64,000 bases of DNA from positions 18,957-82,956 of the forward strand of contig JADZAC010000027.1 of assembly GCA_020852835.1 (NCBI GenBank), read 5' to 3'. The translations under genes were made by a program, and so were the position numbers. The stretch is from Flavobacteriales bacterium. GTDB taxonomy: Bacteria; Bacteroidota; Bacteroidia; Flavobacteriales_F; PHOS-HE28. Shown one piece after another: positions 9,902-18,379 of the stretch. The notes beneath the pieces were generated by a model. The model made no database searches. It worked only from the letters and a program-made list of their open reading frames with translations, and had not been told where the DNA came from. Within the stretch, counting starts at the first letter, position 1. Each line of letters starts with the position of its first letter.

Positions 9902-11425
9902 TCAGGCCAGCAGGGAACGGCCGGTCATTTCCGGCGGCTGGGTGAGGCCCAGCAGGTGCAGCAGCGTGGGGGCCACGTCAGCCAGGATACCGTCGCGGAG
10001 CTGCTGTTGGCCGTCCGAAACCAGCAATACCGGCACAGGGTTCAGCGTGTGGGCGGTGTTTGGCGTACCATCGGCGTTGATGGCCTTGTCCGCATTGCCA
10101 TGGTCGGCAATGATCACAAAGGACCACCCCAGGGCACGGCCGGCTTCCACCACGCGCCGGGCACAGGCATCGGTGGTTTCCACCGCCTTTACAATGGCCG
10201 GGAATACTCCGGTGTGCCCCACCATGTCGGGGTTGGCGAAATTGAGCACCATCAACCGCAGGTCGCCGGCCTTGATCTCCTCCACGGCCGCATCGGCCAA
10301 GGCTTCGGCGCTCATTTCCGGTTGCAGGTCGTAAGTGGCCACCTTGGGTGAGGGCACCAAACGCCTGCGCTCCCCGGCAAAGGGAGCTTCGCGGCCGCCG
10401 TTGAAGAAGAAGGTGACATGCGGGTATTTCTCGGTCTCGGCCAAACGCGCTTGCAACAGCCCTGCACGGGATACCACCTCGCCCAAGGTCATGGCCATGT
10501 CGTCCTTGCCGAAGAGCACCTGCACTTGTTTGTACCGGGTGTCGTACTGCGTCATGGTGACGTAGTGCAGAGGCAACGGTACCATGTGCTGCTCGGGGAA
10601 GGCCTGTTGCGTGAGCGCCTCGGTGATCTCCCGGCAGCGGTCGGTGCGGAAGTTGAAGCAGATCACCACGTCATCAGGCCGTATGCAGGCCAGGGGACCG
10701 CCGTCCGGCCCGGTGATCGCGCAGGGTTCTATGAACTCATCGGTGATGCCTTGGGCGTAGCTGGCCTCAACGGCCTGTAGGGCGCTTGCGGCACGGGCGC
10801 CTTTTCCGTGCACCAGCAGGTCATAGGCTTTCTTGATCCGCTCCCAGCGCTTGTCGCGGTCCATGGCGTAGTAGCGCCCGCACACCGAGGCGATGCGCGC
10901 GGGGGTGCCGCCGATGGCTTGTTCCAAGGCGCGAATGGACCCGAGGCCGCTTTTGGGATCGGTATCGCGCCCGTCGGTGAACGCATGGATGTACACATCC
11001 CGTAAGCCGGCTTTTTCGGCTTCATGGCACAAGGCCACCAGGTGGGCGCTGCTGGCGTGCACCCCTCCGGTGCCCACCAGGCCGAGCAGATGCAGCCTTT
11101 TCCCGGGGGCTGCTGCTGTGCGCAATGCCTCTTGCAGCACCGGGTTGGCACCGAAGGAGCCATCGGCAATGGCCCGTCCGATCCGCACCAGGTCCTGGTA
11201 CACCACGCGGCCGGCGCCGATGTTCAGGTGGCCTACTTCGCTGTTGCCCATTTGCCCTTCGGGAAGCCCTACGTTTTCGCCATCCGTGCGCAGGCGTGCA
11301 TGGGGCACCGTGCGCAGCAACTGGTCCATGAAGGGTGTGCGGGCCTGGGCAATGGCGTCGGTACGGTCACCGGCACCGATGCCCCAGCCGTCGAGAATGA
11401 TCAGCGCGACTTTGTTGTTGTTCAT
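9902..11425 (-). CDS. gpmI: 2,3-bisphosphoglycerate-independent phosphoglycerate mutase
   Basis: A 507-residue cytosolic enzyme that interconverts 3- and 2-phosphoglycerate in glycolysis and gluconeogenesis. It belongs to the alkaline phosphatase superfamily and is Mn-dependent. Visible active-site features: metal Asp in LIILDGWGIG, the phosphorylated Ser62 in QMGNSEVGHLNIGAGR, the substrate-binding FTDGRDTDP and FRTDRCREIT, and the C-terminal metal motifs NFANPDMVGHTG, IADHGNADK and TAHTLNPVPV. Length is standard (about 505-515 residues). Its ATG overlaps the stop of an upstream histidine kinase gene, an unusual operon partner. Confidence 0.98.
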   Translation of the reverse strand: MNNNKVALIILDGWGIGAGDRTDAIAQARTPFMDQLLRTVPHARLRTDGENVGLPEGQMGNSEVGHLNIGAGRVVYQDLVRIGRAIADGSFGANPVLQEALRTAAAPGKRLHLLGLVGTGGVHASSAHLVALCHEAEKAGLRDVYIHAFTDGRDTDPKSGLGSIRALEQAIGGTPARIASVCGRYYAMDRDKRWERIKKAYDLLVHGKGARAASALQAVEASYAQGITDEFIEPCAITGPDGGPLACIRPDDVVICFNFRTDRCREITEALTQQAFPEQHMVPLPLHYVTMTQYDTRYKQVQVLFGKDDMAMTLGEVVSRAGLLQARLAETEKYPHVTFFFNGGREAPFAGERRRLVPSPKVATYDLQPEMSAEALADAAVEEIKAGDLRLMVLNFANPDMVGHTGVFPAIVKAVETTDACARRVVEAGRALGWSFVIIADHGNADKAINADGTPNTAHTLNPVPVLLVSDGQQQLRDGILADVAPTLLHLLGLTQPPEMTGRSLLA

Positions 11426-12381
11426 GAATGGACCGGAAAGTAGGCGGTGAAGGTAGAGCCGTGCGGCACTGCAGGGCGGTGTTCCACGCGTCCGCCCATG
11501 TCCTCCAACAAGCGGCGCACGATGAACAAGCCCAGCCCGGTGCCCTTGGTTTGCCGGGTGGCCTCGTTGCCGCCGCGATAGAATTTCCCGAACATGCGGA
11601 GGCGGTCCTGCTCGGCGACCCCGGGTCCTTGGTCCTCCACGGTCAGCAACACCATGCGATCGGCCTGGTGGAGGCCAACGCGGATCAGCGTGCCATCGGG
11701 TGCGTATTTGCAGGCGTTCTCCAGCAGGTTTCCCAATACGGAGCGGAAGGCGGATGCATCGGTCAGCACCGTCAAACCCTCGGGAATGTCCGATACGATC
11801 CGCTGGTGCCGGCCATAGGATCCCCGGGCTTCGTCCACCATACTGCGGGCCAATGCAGCCAGATCTTCCTTGGCCAGTACCGGCGCTGCGGAATGTTCGT
11901 CCAACCTGCTGGCCAGCAGCACCTGCTCGGCCAAGGCATGCAGGCGTTGCACATCGGACCGGGCGTGGCCCGCCAGCAGCTCACGGTGCTCCGGGTCCAA
12001 GTTGGGCCGTTCCAAGGTTTGCAGGTGCAGCTTCAGGGCGGCGATCGGGGTGCGCAGCTCATGGCTGGCGGCCATCAGAAAGTCGCGCTGCTGGCGGGCC
12101 AGCGAGAGCTCATGGCGCATGGTGCGCAGGGTGATCCACAAGGCCACCAGCAAGAGCACCAGGAAGACCACGCCTTCACCCAGCACCATCAGCAAGGTGT
12201 GTTCCGGCAGGCGCACGGGCAGCTCGGGCTGCACACCGGATGCCAGCAACTGTTGCTGCAGGGCATGGATATCACGGTCCTTGCTCAGCAACAACCACAT
12301 CCACCAAGCTGATTGCAGCAGGATGTACACGGCCAGCACACCGAAGAGCAGCACGGGCGTGCGGGGGGCAGGGCGGGCCAT
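11422..12381 (-). CDS. Two-transmembrane sensor histidine kinase
   Basis: A 319-residue membrane kinase. Two hydrophobic helices (residues about 9-32 and 63-88) flank a very short periplasmic loop of about 30 residues. A HisKA domain follows, with phospho-acceptor His107 in AASHELRTPIAALK. The HATPase_c domain carries the N box NLLENACKYAPDG, G1 DQGPGV, F box MFGKFYRGG and G2 GTGLGLFIVRR. There is no HAMP or PAS domain. No response regulator is adjacent. The start overlaps a promoter: a perfect -7 box sits only 4 nt before the ATG, so the transcript may be leaderless. It is co-transcribed with gpmI through an ATGA overlap. The signal sensed is unknown. Confidence 0.92.
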   Translation of the reverse strand: MARPAPRTPVLLFGVLAVYILLQSAWWMWLLLSKDRDIHALQQQLLASGVQPELPVRLPEHTLLMVLGEGVVFLVLLLVALWITLRTMRHELSLARQQRDFLMAASHELRTPIAALKLHLQTLERPNLDPEHRELLAGHARSDVQRLHALAEQVLLASRLDEHSAAPVLAKEDLAALARSMVDEARGSYGRHQRIVSDIPEGLTVLTDASAFRSVLGNLLENACKYAPDGTLIRVGLHQADRMVLLTVEDQGPGVAEQDRLRMFGKFYRGGNEATRQTKGTGLGLFIVRRLLEDMGGRVEHRPAVPHGSTFTAYFPVHS

Positions 12382-12385
12382 GGCC

Positions 12386-12393
12386 CAAAAGTA
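12386..12393 (-). promoter_or_regulatory. -7 promoter box (TACTTTTG) abutting the histidine kinase start
   Basis: A perfect TAnnTTTG on the minus strand, separated from the ATG by only 4 nt. Transcription would start at or next to the start codon. This supports the chosen start and suggests a leaderless mRNA. Confidence 0.5.
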
Positions 12394-12549
12394 CGGGGCA
12401 CCTGTTTTTTTCTTCGGCAGAGGGCGCCTGACGGTCGCACGCGGGCAGCGCTGACCTTGGGCCGGACATCGGTGTTCCCGCTCCCGTTCCGTTCGCAACG
12501 CCATTGACCGGTTCTGTCGCCACACCGTATCTTGGGCGCTGCTCCCTAC

Positions 12550-13137
12550 ATGGACCATGCCGCAGCCAAGCAGTTCATCCTGGCGGAATTGCACGCCGGG
12601 TTGCCCGGCATGCGCACCTACCATTGTTTCGAGCACACCTTGGACGTAACGGCTGCCGCCTTGCGCATTGCGCGCAGCGAGGGGGTGTGCGCTGCCGACA
12701 TGGCCTTGCTGGAAACGGCGGCACTCTATCATGATTCGGGCTACATGGTGCTGCCCGAGCGCCATGAGGAGGCCAGTTGCATGCTGGTGCGCGACCATCT
12801 GCCCCGCTTCGGCTACGGGCCCGAACAGGTGGAACGGATCTGCGGCATGATCATGGGCACCATGGTGCCGCAGAAAGCCGCCGACCCCTTGAGCGGGATC
12901 CTCTGTGATGCAGACTTGGATTATCTAGGGCGCGATGACTTTTATATCATCGGCGACCGCCTCTTCAAGGAGCTGTGCTTGGAAGGCAGGCTCTGCTCCA
13001 GAACCGATTGGAACAAGCTACAAACGGCCTTCCTTGCGGGCCACACCTATTTCACAGCGACCAGCCGCGCGCTGCGCGAGCCCCGAAAGCAACAGCACCT
13101 GGCCCAAGTGCGCCAGTGGCTGCTGGCACATAGTTGA
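12550..13137 (+). CDS. HD-domain phosphohydrolase
   Basis: A 195-residue protein with an HD metal-dependent phosphohydrolase fold. The metal-binding residues are visible as H in TYHCFEHTLDV, HD in ETAALYHDSGYMV, and a later D in LCDADLDYLGRDDF. Small HD proteins of this size in Bacteroidota hydrolyse nucleotides or phosphate esters, but the substrate cannot be read from sequence. The ATG was chosen from its position directly before conserved-looking sequence; a -7-like TATCTTG at 12528-12534 lies 15 nt upstream. It is divergent from the histidine kinase. A hairpin follows the stop after about 30 nt. Confidence 0.85.
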   Translation: MDHAAAKQFILAELHAGLPGMRTYHCFEHTLDVTAAALRIARSEGVCAADMALLETAALYHDSGYMVLPERHEEASCMLVRDHLPRFGYGPEQVERICGMIMGTMVPQKAADPLSGILCDADLDYLGRDDFYIIGDRLFKELCLEGRLCSRTDWNKLQTAFLAGHTYFTATSRALREPRKQQHLAQVRQWLLAHS

Positions 13138-13166
13138 CCCCTTCAGCGGCACCGGCCACAACGGAC

Positions 13167-13192
13167 GAAGCCCCCGGTGTACCGGAGGCTTC
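13167..13192. terminator. Hairpin terminator between the HD gene and tRNA-Phe
   Basis: The arms GAAGCC and GGCTTC enclose a second stem CCGG/CCGG with a 4-nt loop. It lies 7 nt after the tRNA 3' end (minus strand) and 30 nt after the HD gene stop (plus strand), so it may serve both. No long T run follows. Confidence 0.6.
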
Positions 13193-13199
13193 GCTTGCG

Positions 13200-13272
13200 T
13201 GGTGCCTCCCAGAATCGAACTGGGGACACATGGATTTTCAATCCATTGCTCTACCAGCTGAGCTAAGGCACC
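13200..13272 (-). tRNA. tRNA-Phe (anticodon GAA)
   Basis: A full 73-nt cloverleaf on the minus strand. The acceptor GGTGCCT pairs with AGGCACC, with discriminator A. The D arm is AGCTCAGCTGGTAGAGC. The anticodon stem ATGGA/TCCAT carries the loop TTGAAAA (anticodon GAA, Phe). The T arm is CCCCAGTTCGATTCTGGGA-like. The CCA end is not encoded (the genome reads CGC after the discriminator). Confidence 0.97.
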
Positions 13273-13323
13273 AAGATGTTCTCCCCATCTTTGCGGCATG
13301 GGCATGCCGCTTCAACGGGGCGG

Positions 13324-13331
13324 CAAATATA
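13324..13331 (-). promoter_or_regulatory. -7 promoter box (TATATTTG) for tRNA-Phe
   Basis: A perfect Bacteroidota -7 box on the minus strand, 51 nt upstream of the mature tRNA 5' end, between the divergent coaX and tRNA genes. Confidence 0.5.
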
Positions 13332-13344
13332 GCGGGAACCTGGA

Positions 13345-14106
13345 ATGAACGGCACGCTTTCGGCAGAACTGGTGATCGACGTGGGAAACACCCGCATGAA
13401 ATGGGCGGTGTTCGACCACGGGCGCCTTACGACAACGGGCTCGGCAGCGCATGGGGACCTGCCAGCCCTGGAAAGCGCTGTTGACGGGCGGCCGCTGCGG
13501 CGCATCACCTTGGGCTCCGTGGCCCGGCCCGACGAAAGCCTCGCACGATCCCTTGCCGTGCTGGCCCCGGTGAAGGAGATCACCGGGGCGTCGCCCTCGC
13601 CCGTGCACAGCCGTTATGCCACCCCGTCCACCTTCGGGGTGGACCGGCTGGCCAACGTGGCGGGTGCTGCCTCTCTCTTTCCCCGCAGGCCGGTGCTGGC
13701 CATTGATCTGGGCACCTGCACCACCTACGACCTGGTGGACGGACTTGCCGTGCACCAAGGCGGCATCATTTCCCCCGGCCTGCACATGCGGGCACAGGCC
13801 ATGCACGCGTACAGCGCCCGCTTGCCCCTGGTGGACCCCCCGGCCGAAACACCGGTATTGGGCACCACCACCGCCACCAGCCTGGCCGCCGGCAGCCACC
13901 ATGGCCTGCTCATGGAATTGGGCGGGTTCATCGCCGCCTTCCGGCAACAACATCGGCACCTGGCCGTTGTGCTCACCGGAGGGGATGCCCTCCGTGCCGC
14001 ACGCGCGTTGAAAAGCGGCATCTTTGCGCACCCAACGCTGACCCTCATCGGCCTGCATGCACTTTCCCACTATGATCCGGACAACCGCCCTGCTGCTCAT
14101 TCTTGA
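13345..14106 (+). CDS. coaX: Type III pantothenate kinase
   Basis: A 253-residue ASKHA-fold kinase that phosphorylates pantothenate, the first step of coenzyme A synthesis. Type III signatures are in order: phosphate 1 motif LVIDVGNTRMKWAVFD, GVDRLANVAGA, phosphate 2 motif AIDLGTCTTYDLVD, GGIISPGLHMR, and adenosine motif VVLTGGDA. Length matches the family. It heads a tight run of genes: the next ORF (an outer-membrane barrel) begins 35 bp inside its 3' end, and lptC follows that. The same coaX-barrel-lptC order is known from other Bacteroidota. Confidence 0.96.
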   Translation: MNGTLSAELVIDVGNTRMKWAVFDHGRLTTTGSAAHGDLPALESAVDGRPLRRITLGSVARPDESLARSLAVLAPVKEITGASPSPVHSRYATPSTFGVDRLANVAGAASLFPRRPVLAIDLGTCTTYDLVDGLAVHQGGIISPGLHMRAQAMHAYSARLPLVDPPAETPVLGTTTATSLAAGSHHGLLMELGGFIAAFRQQHRHLAVVLTGGDALRAARALKSGIFAHPTLTLIGLHALSHYDPDNRPAAHS

Positions 14107-15409
14107 ACTGGGCCTGGCGGAGGCCACCGCGCAAGGCGTGGGCCAGTCTCCGTACAGTGCCTATGGGCTGGGCGACCTGGTGCCCACCAGCCAAGCCACA
14201 CAGGCCATGTCCGCCGGTACGGGCTTGGCCATCACGGAACCCTTCAGCTTGATCCCGGGAAATCCAGCCAGCTATGCCTCATTGGCCCGGCCCGTGTTTG
14301 AAGGGGGCGTTACCCTGCGTTCCACCAGCACCAGCTCGACCGAGGGTTCCAACAACCAGGTGGACGGCCAATTCATGGGCTTTTCCATCGGTGTACCCTT
14401 TGCGCAAGGGAAATGGGGACTGGGCCTGGGGCTGGCCCCTTATACCGATGTGGGCTATTCCACCTCCATGAAGGATGACATGTACGGCGACCCCGTGACC
14501 TATGAATACAGCGGCAGCGGCGGCCTGGACCGCGCCTTTCTCGGCTTGGGCACCCTGCTTTACCAAGAAAAGGCCGACTCCGTGGGCAATGCGGGGATGC
14601 GCCTGACTTTCGGCGCGGACCTCAACTTCCTGTTCGGCAGCTTGGAGCAAACTCGCAACGCCATCTATTCCTATGACGATGGCTACAGCAACACCCGAGC
14701 GTTCTCCTCGCTCTTCCTCACCGCACCCACGGCAGATGCCAGCCTGATCTGGCAAGGCGACCTGACCCGAAAACGGACCAAGGACGACAGCAATTGGCGC
14801 TGGTCCATAGGGCTTTCGGCCACGCTGCCCACCCGTTTCCGCGCGCAGTATTCCGGCCAGGTCACCTCCTACACGGTGCTCTCGGGCATTGAAACCGCGC
14901 GAGACACCATCGAACAAACCGACAAGGCCAAGGGTTGGGTGGAATTACCTGCCCGATCAGGAGTCGGGCTGGGCGTGCAAAATGCGCGTTGGGCCTTTGC
15001 CCTGGAGGTGCACCAACAGGATTGGGCCGCCACCGTGGTGGATGTGCCGGGCTATGCGTGGGCAACACCCCTGCGCAGCACGCTGACCTATGCGGCTTCC
15101 GCGCGCTTCCGCCCGGCCGGCGAGGGCGGCATCTTCCAACGCGCAGTGTACCGGGCGGGCATACGGCAGGGCTCGGCACCGCAAGAAGTGCGCGGCACCC
15201 GCTTGGATGACGCCGCCTTGTCCGCAGGGATCTCCTTGCCGCTCAATGCGGTGCAGACCAACAGCTGGTTGCACCTGGGCGTGGAGCTGGGCCAACGGGG
15301 AACCACCGCAGCGGGCCTGTTGCAGGAGCGCCATGCAACCCTGTGGATCGGCCTGGCCTTCACACCGTGGCGGGGTGAACGCTGGTTCACGCCGGCCAAG
15401 ATCCAATGA
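14072..15409 (+). CDS. Outer-membrane beta-barrel protein
   Basis: A 445-residue exported protein. It has a signal peptide (MIRTTALLLILELGLAEATAQ), then GQSPYSAYGLGDLVPTSQ, typical of Bacteroidota outer-membrane proteins that precede lptC. Alternating amphipathic strands rich in Gly, Tyr and Trp run to a C-terminus of ATLWIGLAFTPWRGERWF, consistent with a FadL-like or OmpP1-like barrel. The start lies inside coaX (35-bp overlap) and the stop overlaps the lptC start (ATGA), so expression is translationally coupled. Function is not established; the position suggests a role in envelope biogenesis. Confidence 0.85.
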   Translation: MIRTTALLLILELGLAEATAQGVGQSPYSAYGLGDLVPTSQATQAMSAGTGLAITEPFSLIPGNPASYASLARPVFEGGVTLRSTSTSSTEGSNNQVDGQFMGFSIGVPFAQGKWGLGLGLAPYTDVGYSTSMKDDMYGDPVTYEYSGSGGLDRAFLGLGTLLYQEKADSVGNAGMRLTFGADLNFLFGSLEQTRNAIYSYDDGYSNTRAFSSLFLTAPTADASLIWQGDLTRKRTKDDSNWRWSIGLSATLPTRFRAQYSGQVTSYTVLSGIETARDTIEQTDKAKGWVELPARSGVGLGVQNARWAFALEVHQQDWAATVVDVPGYAWATPLRSTLTYAASARFRPAGEGGIFQRAVYRAGIRQGSAPQEVRGTRLDDAALSAGISLPLNAVQTNSWLHLGVELGQRGTTAAGLLQERHATLWIGLAFTPWRGERWFTPAKIQ

Positions 15410-15972
15410 CCGCCGGCGGGCGCTTGCTGCTGTGCTTGCTGCTGCTGCCGGGCGCGGCGTGCAAGAACGACCTGGACCGCGTGGCCGCCATGGAAGTGGC
15501 CCCGGACGGCCCCTCCCGGATCACCACGCAAGGCGAATACCTCTGGTCGGACAGCGGCATCGTACGCAACAGGGTACGGGCCGGCCGGATCCTGGAATAC
15601 AGCAGCGAACCACCCCGCACGGTGCTTGAAGACGGTGTGGAACTCACCTTCTACCTGCCCAACGGACATGCCGGTAGCCGGCTCACGGCGCGCAAAGGCG
15701 AGATCGTTCAAGCTGCGCAGCGCATGTCCGTAGCCGACCAAGTGGTGTTCGTGAACACGCAAGGGGAGAAGCTGGAAACGGAAAAGCTGACCTGGAGCCA
15801 AGACAGTAACAAGGTGTACACCGACCGGCCGGTGAAGATCACCCGTCGCAACGACATCATCTATGGCCAAGGCTTGGATGCGGCAGAGGACTTCAGCCGC
15901 TACACGGTGCGCCGCGTCACCGGCACCTTGTTCATGGACCGGAGCGATACCTTGGCGCCAAAGAACAACTGA
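15406..15972 (+). CDS. lptC: LPS export ABC transporter periplasmic protein LptC
   Basis: A 188-residue protein of the LptC/YrbK family. It is the inner-membrane bitopic or lipid-anchored component that passes LPS from LptBFG to the periplasmic bridge. The N-terminal hydrophobic segment ends in LPGAACKND (possible lipobox, as often in Bacteroidota LptC). The OstA/LptC beta-jellyroll follows, with ILEYSSEPPRTVLEDGVELTFY, LTARKGEIVQAAQRM, ETEKLTWSQDSNKVYTDRPV and YGQGLDAAEDFSRYTVRRV. It overlaps the barrel gene by ATGA and the next gene by 1 nt. Confidence 0.95.
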   Translation: MTAGGRLLLCLLLLPGAACKNDLDRVAAMEVAPDGPSRITTQGEYLWSDSGIVRNRVRAGRILEYSSEPPRTVLEDGVELTFYLPNGHAGSRLTARKGEIVQAAQRMSVADQVVFVNTQGEKLETEKLTWSQDSNKVYTDRPVKITRRNDIIYGQGLDAAEDFSRYTVRRVTGTLFMDRSDTLAPKNN

Positions 15973-16199
15973 TGGAACGGATCGCGCGGTTCATGGAAGT
16001 GTTTTGGCTCGTACTGGCGGTGCTGAGCCTGGGGTGGGCCGTGTACCTGCTGGCGGTGAACGGCTGGGAACAAGGCAAAGTGTGGTTGCTTTTCCCGGCG
16101 ATCAGCACGGCCATGTGGGGCTACCGGCGGTACATGCGCGGAAAAATGGCCCAGTGGGCCGAGCGGGAGCGGCAACAACAGGGGCCGAACGGGAACTGA
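15972..16199 (+). CDS. Small membrane protein downstream of lptC
   Basis: A 75-residue protein with two hydrophobic helices (FWLVLAVLSLGWAVYLLAV and VWLLFPAISTAMWGY) and a charged C-terminal tail. It starts on the last base of the lptC stop (TGATG junction). Similar short two-helix proteins sit between lptC and the CNNM gene in other Bacteroidota. Its role is unknown. Confidence 0.8.
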   Translation: MERIARFMEVFWLVLAVLSLGWAVYLLAVNGWEQGKVWLLFPAISTAMWGYRRYMRGKMAQWAERERQQQGPNGN

Positions 16200-16241
16200 A
16201 CAGGGCACCATGGCCGTGAGCAAGGAACCCTTGACCTGCGC

Positions 16242-17546
16242 ATGAACACCTCAAGCATGGTGCTCCTGGCGGTGGTGGTGCTGGTGTCGGCGCTCAGTTC
16301 CGGCTTGGAGATCGCCTTGCTCAGCAGCAACAAGCTGTACATCGAACTGCAGCGCAAGCAAGGTGCCCTTTGGGCCAAGGTCACCGCTTCCCTGCTCAAG
16401 AAACCCGCACGGGTGATCAGCGCCCTGCTGGTGGGCAACACCATCGCCCTGGTTGTGTACGGCATCCTGATGGCCCAATTGCTCGAGCCGCCGTTGCGGG
16501 CGCTGGTGCCCCATGAAGGATTCGTGCTGGTGGCCCAAACCTTGCTGAGCACCATGGTGATCCTGGTGCTCGGCGAGTTCCTTCCCAAGGCCGTTTTCCG
16601 CATGGACCCCAATGGGGCGCTCACCCTGCTGGCCTTGCCCTTGGGCGTGATCTACGTGGTGCTGTGGGTGCCCACCATGGTGCTCACCGGGGTCAGCGAA
16701 GGGGCCTTGCGCCTGGTGGGCATCAAGCCCAATTTGGGCAAGGCCGGCTTCGGGCGGATCGACCTGGATGCCTTCCTGCGGGAAGTAAGCGAGGCAGATA
16801 TGGACGGGCGGGAGGTGGAGGCCGAAGTGGAGTATTTCCGCAACACGCTGGAGCTGAGCAATACCAAGGTGCGCGACCTGATGGTGCCGCGGGCCGAGAT
16901 CGAAGCGCTGGACGTGGATGAGCCGATCGATGCCCTGGCCAAGCGCTTCCAGAGCACAGGGCTGACCAAGCTGCTGGTATACAAGGAAGGCATCGACAAC
17001 CTGATCGGCTACGTGCACAGCTACGAAATGTTCAAGCAGCCCCGCAGCATCCGCGCCATCCTGCGGCCGGTGAACTTCATTCCGGGCACCATGCCGGCCG
17101 ATGAGGCCTTGCGCCTGTTCACCAAGCAGCGCACCCACATCGCCGTAGTAGTGGATGAATTCGGCGGCACCGCCGGGATGCTCACCATCGAGGACGTGGT
17201 GGAGACCATCGTGGGCGACATTGAGGACGAACACGATGATGCCGATACCGTGGAGGAACGCCTTTCCCCCGCCGAATTTCTATTCAGCGGCCGCGTGGAG
17301 GTGGAACACCTGGTGGAAGCGTACGGCCTGCGGCTGCCCGAAAGTGAGGAATACGATACGCTGGCCGGCTTCATCATGCACCGCACCGGCAGGGTGCCCG
17401 ATTCCGGCGAAACCGTGGAAGACGGACCGTTCCTCTTCACCATCGCCCAGGTTTCGCACGGCCGCATCGATCTGGTGAACCTGCACGTAAAGGACTTGGA
17501 ACAGGGCTTTGAAAAGGGTGCCGTTCCAGCCCGCGACCAGCCTTGA
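16242..17546 (+). CDS. CNNM-transmembrane / CBS / CorC-type membrane protein (hemolysin family)
   Basis: A 434-residue inner-membrane protein. The N-terminal CNNM (DUF21) domain has about four helices (start MVLLAVVVLVSALSSGLEIA, with VLGEFLPKAVFR). A CBS pair follows (VRDLMVPRAEIEALDVDEP and KLLVYKEGIDNLIGYVHSYE; then THIAVVVDEFGGTAGMLTIE and DVVETIVGDIEDEHD). The C-terminus is a CorC_HlyC domain (YDTLAGFIMHRTGRVP). The family is linked to Mg2+ or Co2+ homeostasis; the hemolysin name is historical. GldE of gliding bacteria belongs to the same superfamily but usually sits elsewhere, so no symbol is given. It lies 42 nt after the small membrane gene. Confidence 0.95.
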   Translation: MNTSSMVLLAVVVLVSALSSGLEIALLSSNKLYIELQRKQGALWAKVTASLLKKPARVISALLVGNTIALVVYGILMAQLLEPPLRALVPHEGFVLVAQTLLSTMVILVLGEFLPKAVFRMDPNGALTLLALPLGVIYVVLWVPTMVLTGVSEGALRLVGIKPNLGKAGFGRIDLDAFLREVSEADMDGREVEAEVEYFRNTLELSNTKVRDLMVPRAEIEALDVDEPIDALAKRFQSTGLTKLLVYKEGIDNLIGYVHSYEMFKQPRSIRAILRPVNFIPGTMPADEALRLFTKQRTHIAVVVDEFGGTAGMLTIEDVVETIVGDIEDEHDDADTVEERLSPAEFLFSGRVEVEHLVEAYGLRLPESEEYDTLAGFIMHRTGRVPDSGETVEDGPFLFTIAQVSHGRIDLVNLHVKDLEQGFEKGAVPARDQP

Positions 17547-17776
17547 GCCCCGGTTGAACTTTTTCCTGCATGATGCCCGGGGCCTGCATGAACCCATGGG
17601 TGCGGTTGACCGGCCCCTGGCCAACAGCCCTTTCACCGGGTGCAAGCGGGCAACGAAGCATCGCGGCTCCTTGTTCACATCCGGGCACCTGCTACGATGT
17701 GGGGTAAACCGGCTTACCGGAACCGTGACCCAAACCCCCTCCCTTATGGACAATCTCGGGCTTTCACCGTATTATC

Positions 17777-18379
17777 GTGCATCCTACCACCAGCTCCTTG
17801 GCGAGAAAAGCAACATCCCAAGCCGCTTCATCCCCACCATGGGTGGAGGGATTGTTGCGGAACGATCCCCATGTGATCGGCAAGCTGTACGCGGCGCATT
17901 TGCCGGCGGTGCGGCATTACGTGCTGCGCAACAACGGATCGGTGGACGAGGCCAAGGACATCTTCCAAGAGGCCGTTCTGGTGCTTTGGCTGAACGCCAA
18001 GGAGGGCCGCTTCCACGATACGGCCGGCCAGGACCCGGGCGGGTTCCTGTTCCGGGTGGCCAAGAACAAGTGGACGGACGTACTGCGGAGCGCCGCCAAA
18101 AAGCACATGCGGGTAATGCGTTCCGACCTTGAACAGCCCATGGAGCAGGACCAGGCCGATGAGGACCAGTTGGACCGGCTGCGTGCCATCTACGGCACCC
18201 TTGATGAAAAGTGCCGAACGGTGCTCGACCGCTTCTACCATCAACGGATGGACCTGGCCGCGATCGCGGAGAGCCTGGGCGTTACCGAGGAGAGCATCCG
18301 CACCATCAAATACCGCTGCATGATGAAGCTGCGCACCTTCCGCCGCGCCATCGCCGGCGGCCAAGACCGCTCCGCATGA
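17777..18379 (+). CDS. ECF-type RNA polymerase sigma factor
   Basis: A 200-residue sigma-70 family protein. Region 2 is visible in LPAVRHYVLRNNGSVDEAKD through FQEAVLVLW and FLFRVAKNKWTDVLR. The C-terminal region 4 helix-turn-helix is visible in LDEKCRTVLDRFYHQRMDLA, AIAESLGVTEESIRTIKYRC and MMKLRTFRRAI. The first 25 residues are unlike other sigma factors, so the true start could be slightly downstream. The stop overlaps the start of a membrane anti-sigma-like TPR gene (ATGA), and a CHAT protease gene follows. It probably directs RNA polymerase to a regulon sensed through those partners. Confidence 0.93.
   Translation: MHPTTSSLARKATSQAASSPPWVEGLLRNDPHVIGKLYAAHLPAVRHYVLRNNGSVDEAKDIFQEAVLVLWLNAKEGRFHDTAGQDPGGFLFRVAKNKWTDVLRSAAKKHMRVMRSDLEQPMEQDQADEDQLDRLRAIYGTLDEKCRTVLDRFYHQRMDLAAIAESLGVTEESIRTIKYRCMMKLRTFRRAIAGGQDRSA

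Noticed and set aside
17547..17583. Stem GCCCCGG/CCGGGGC after the CNNM gene as a terminator
   Set aside because: The loop is 23 nt and the only T run lies inside the loop, so it does not fit a terminator.
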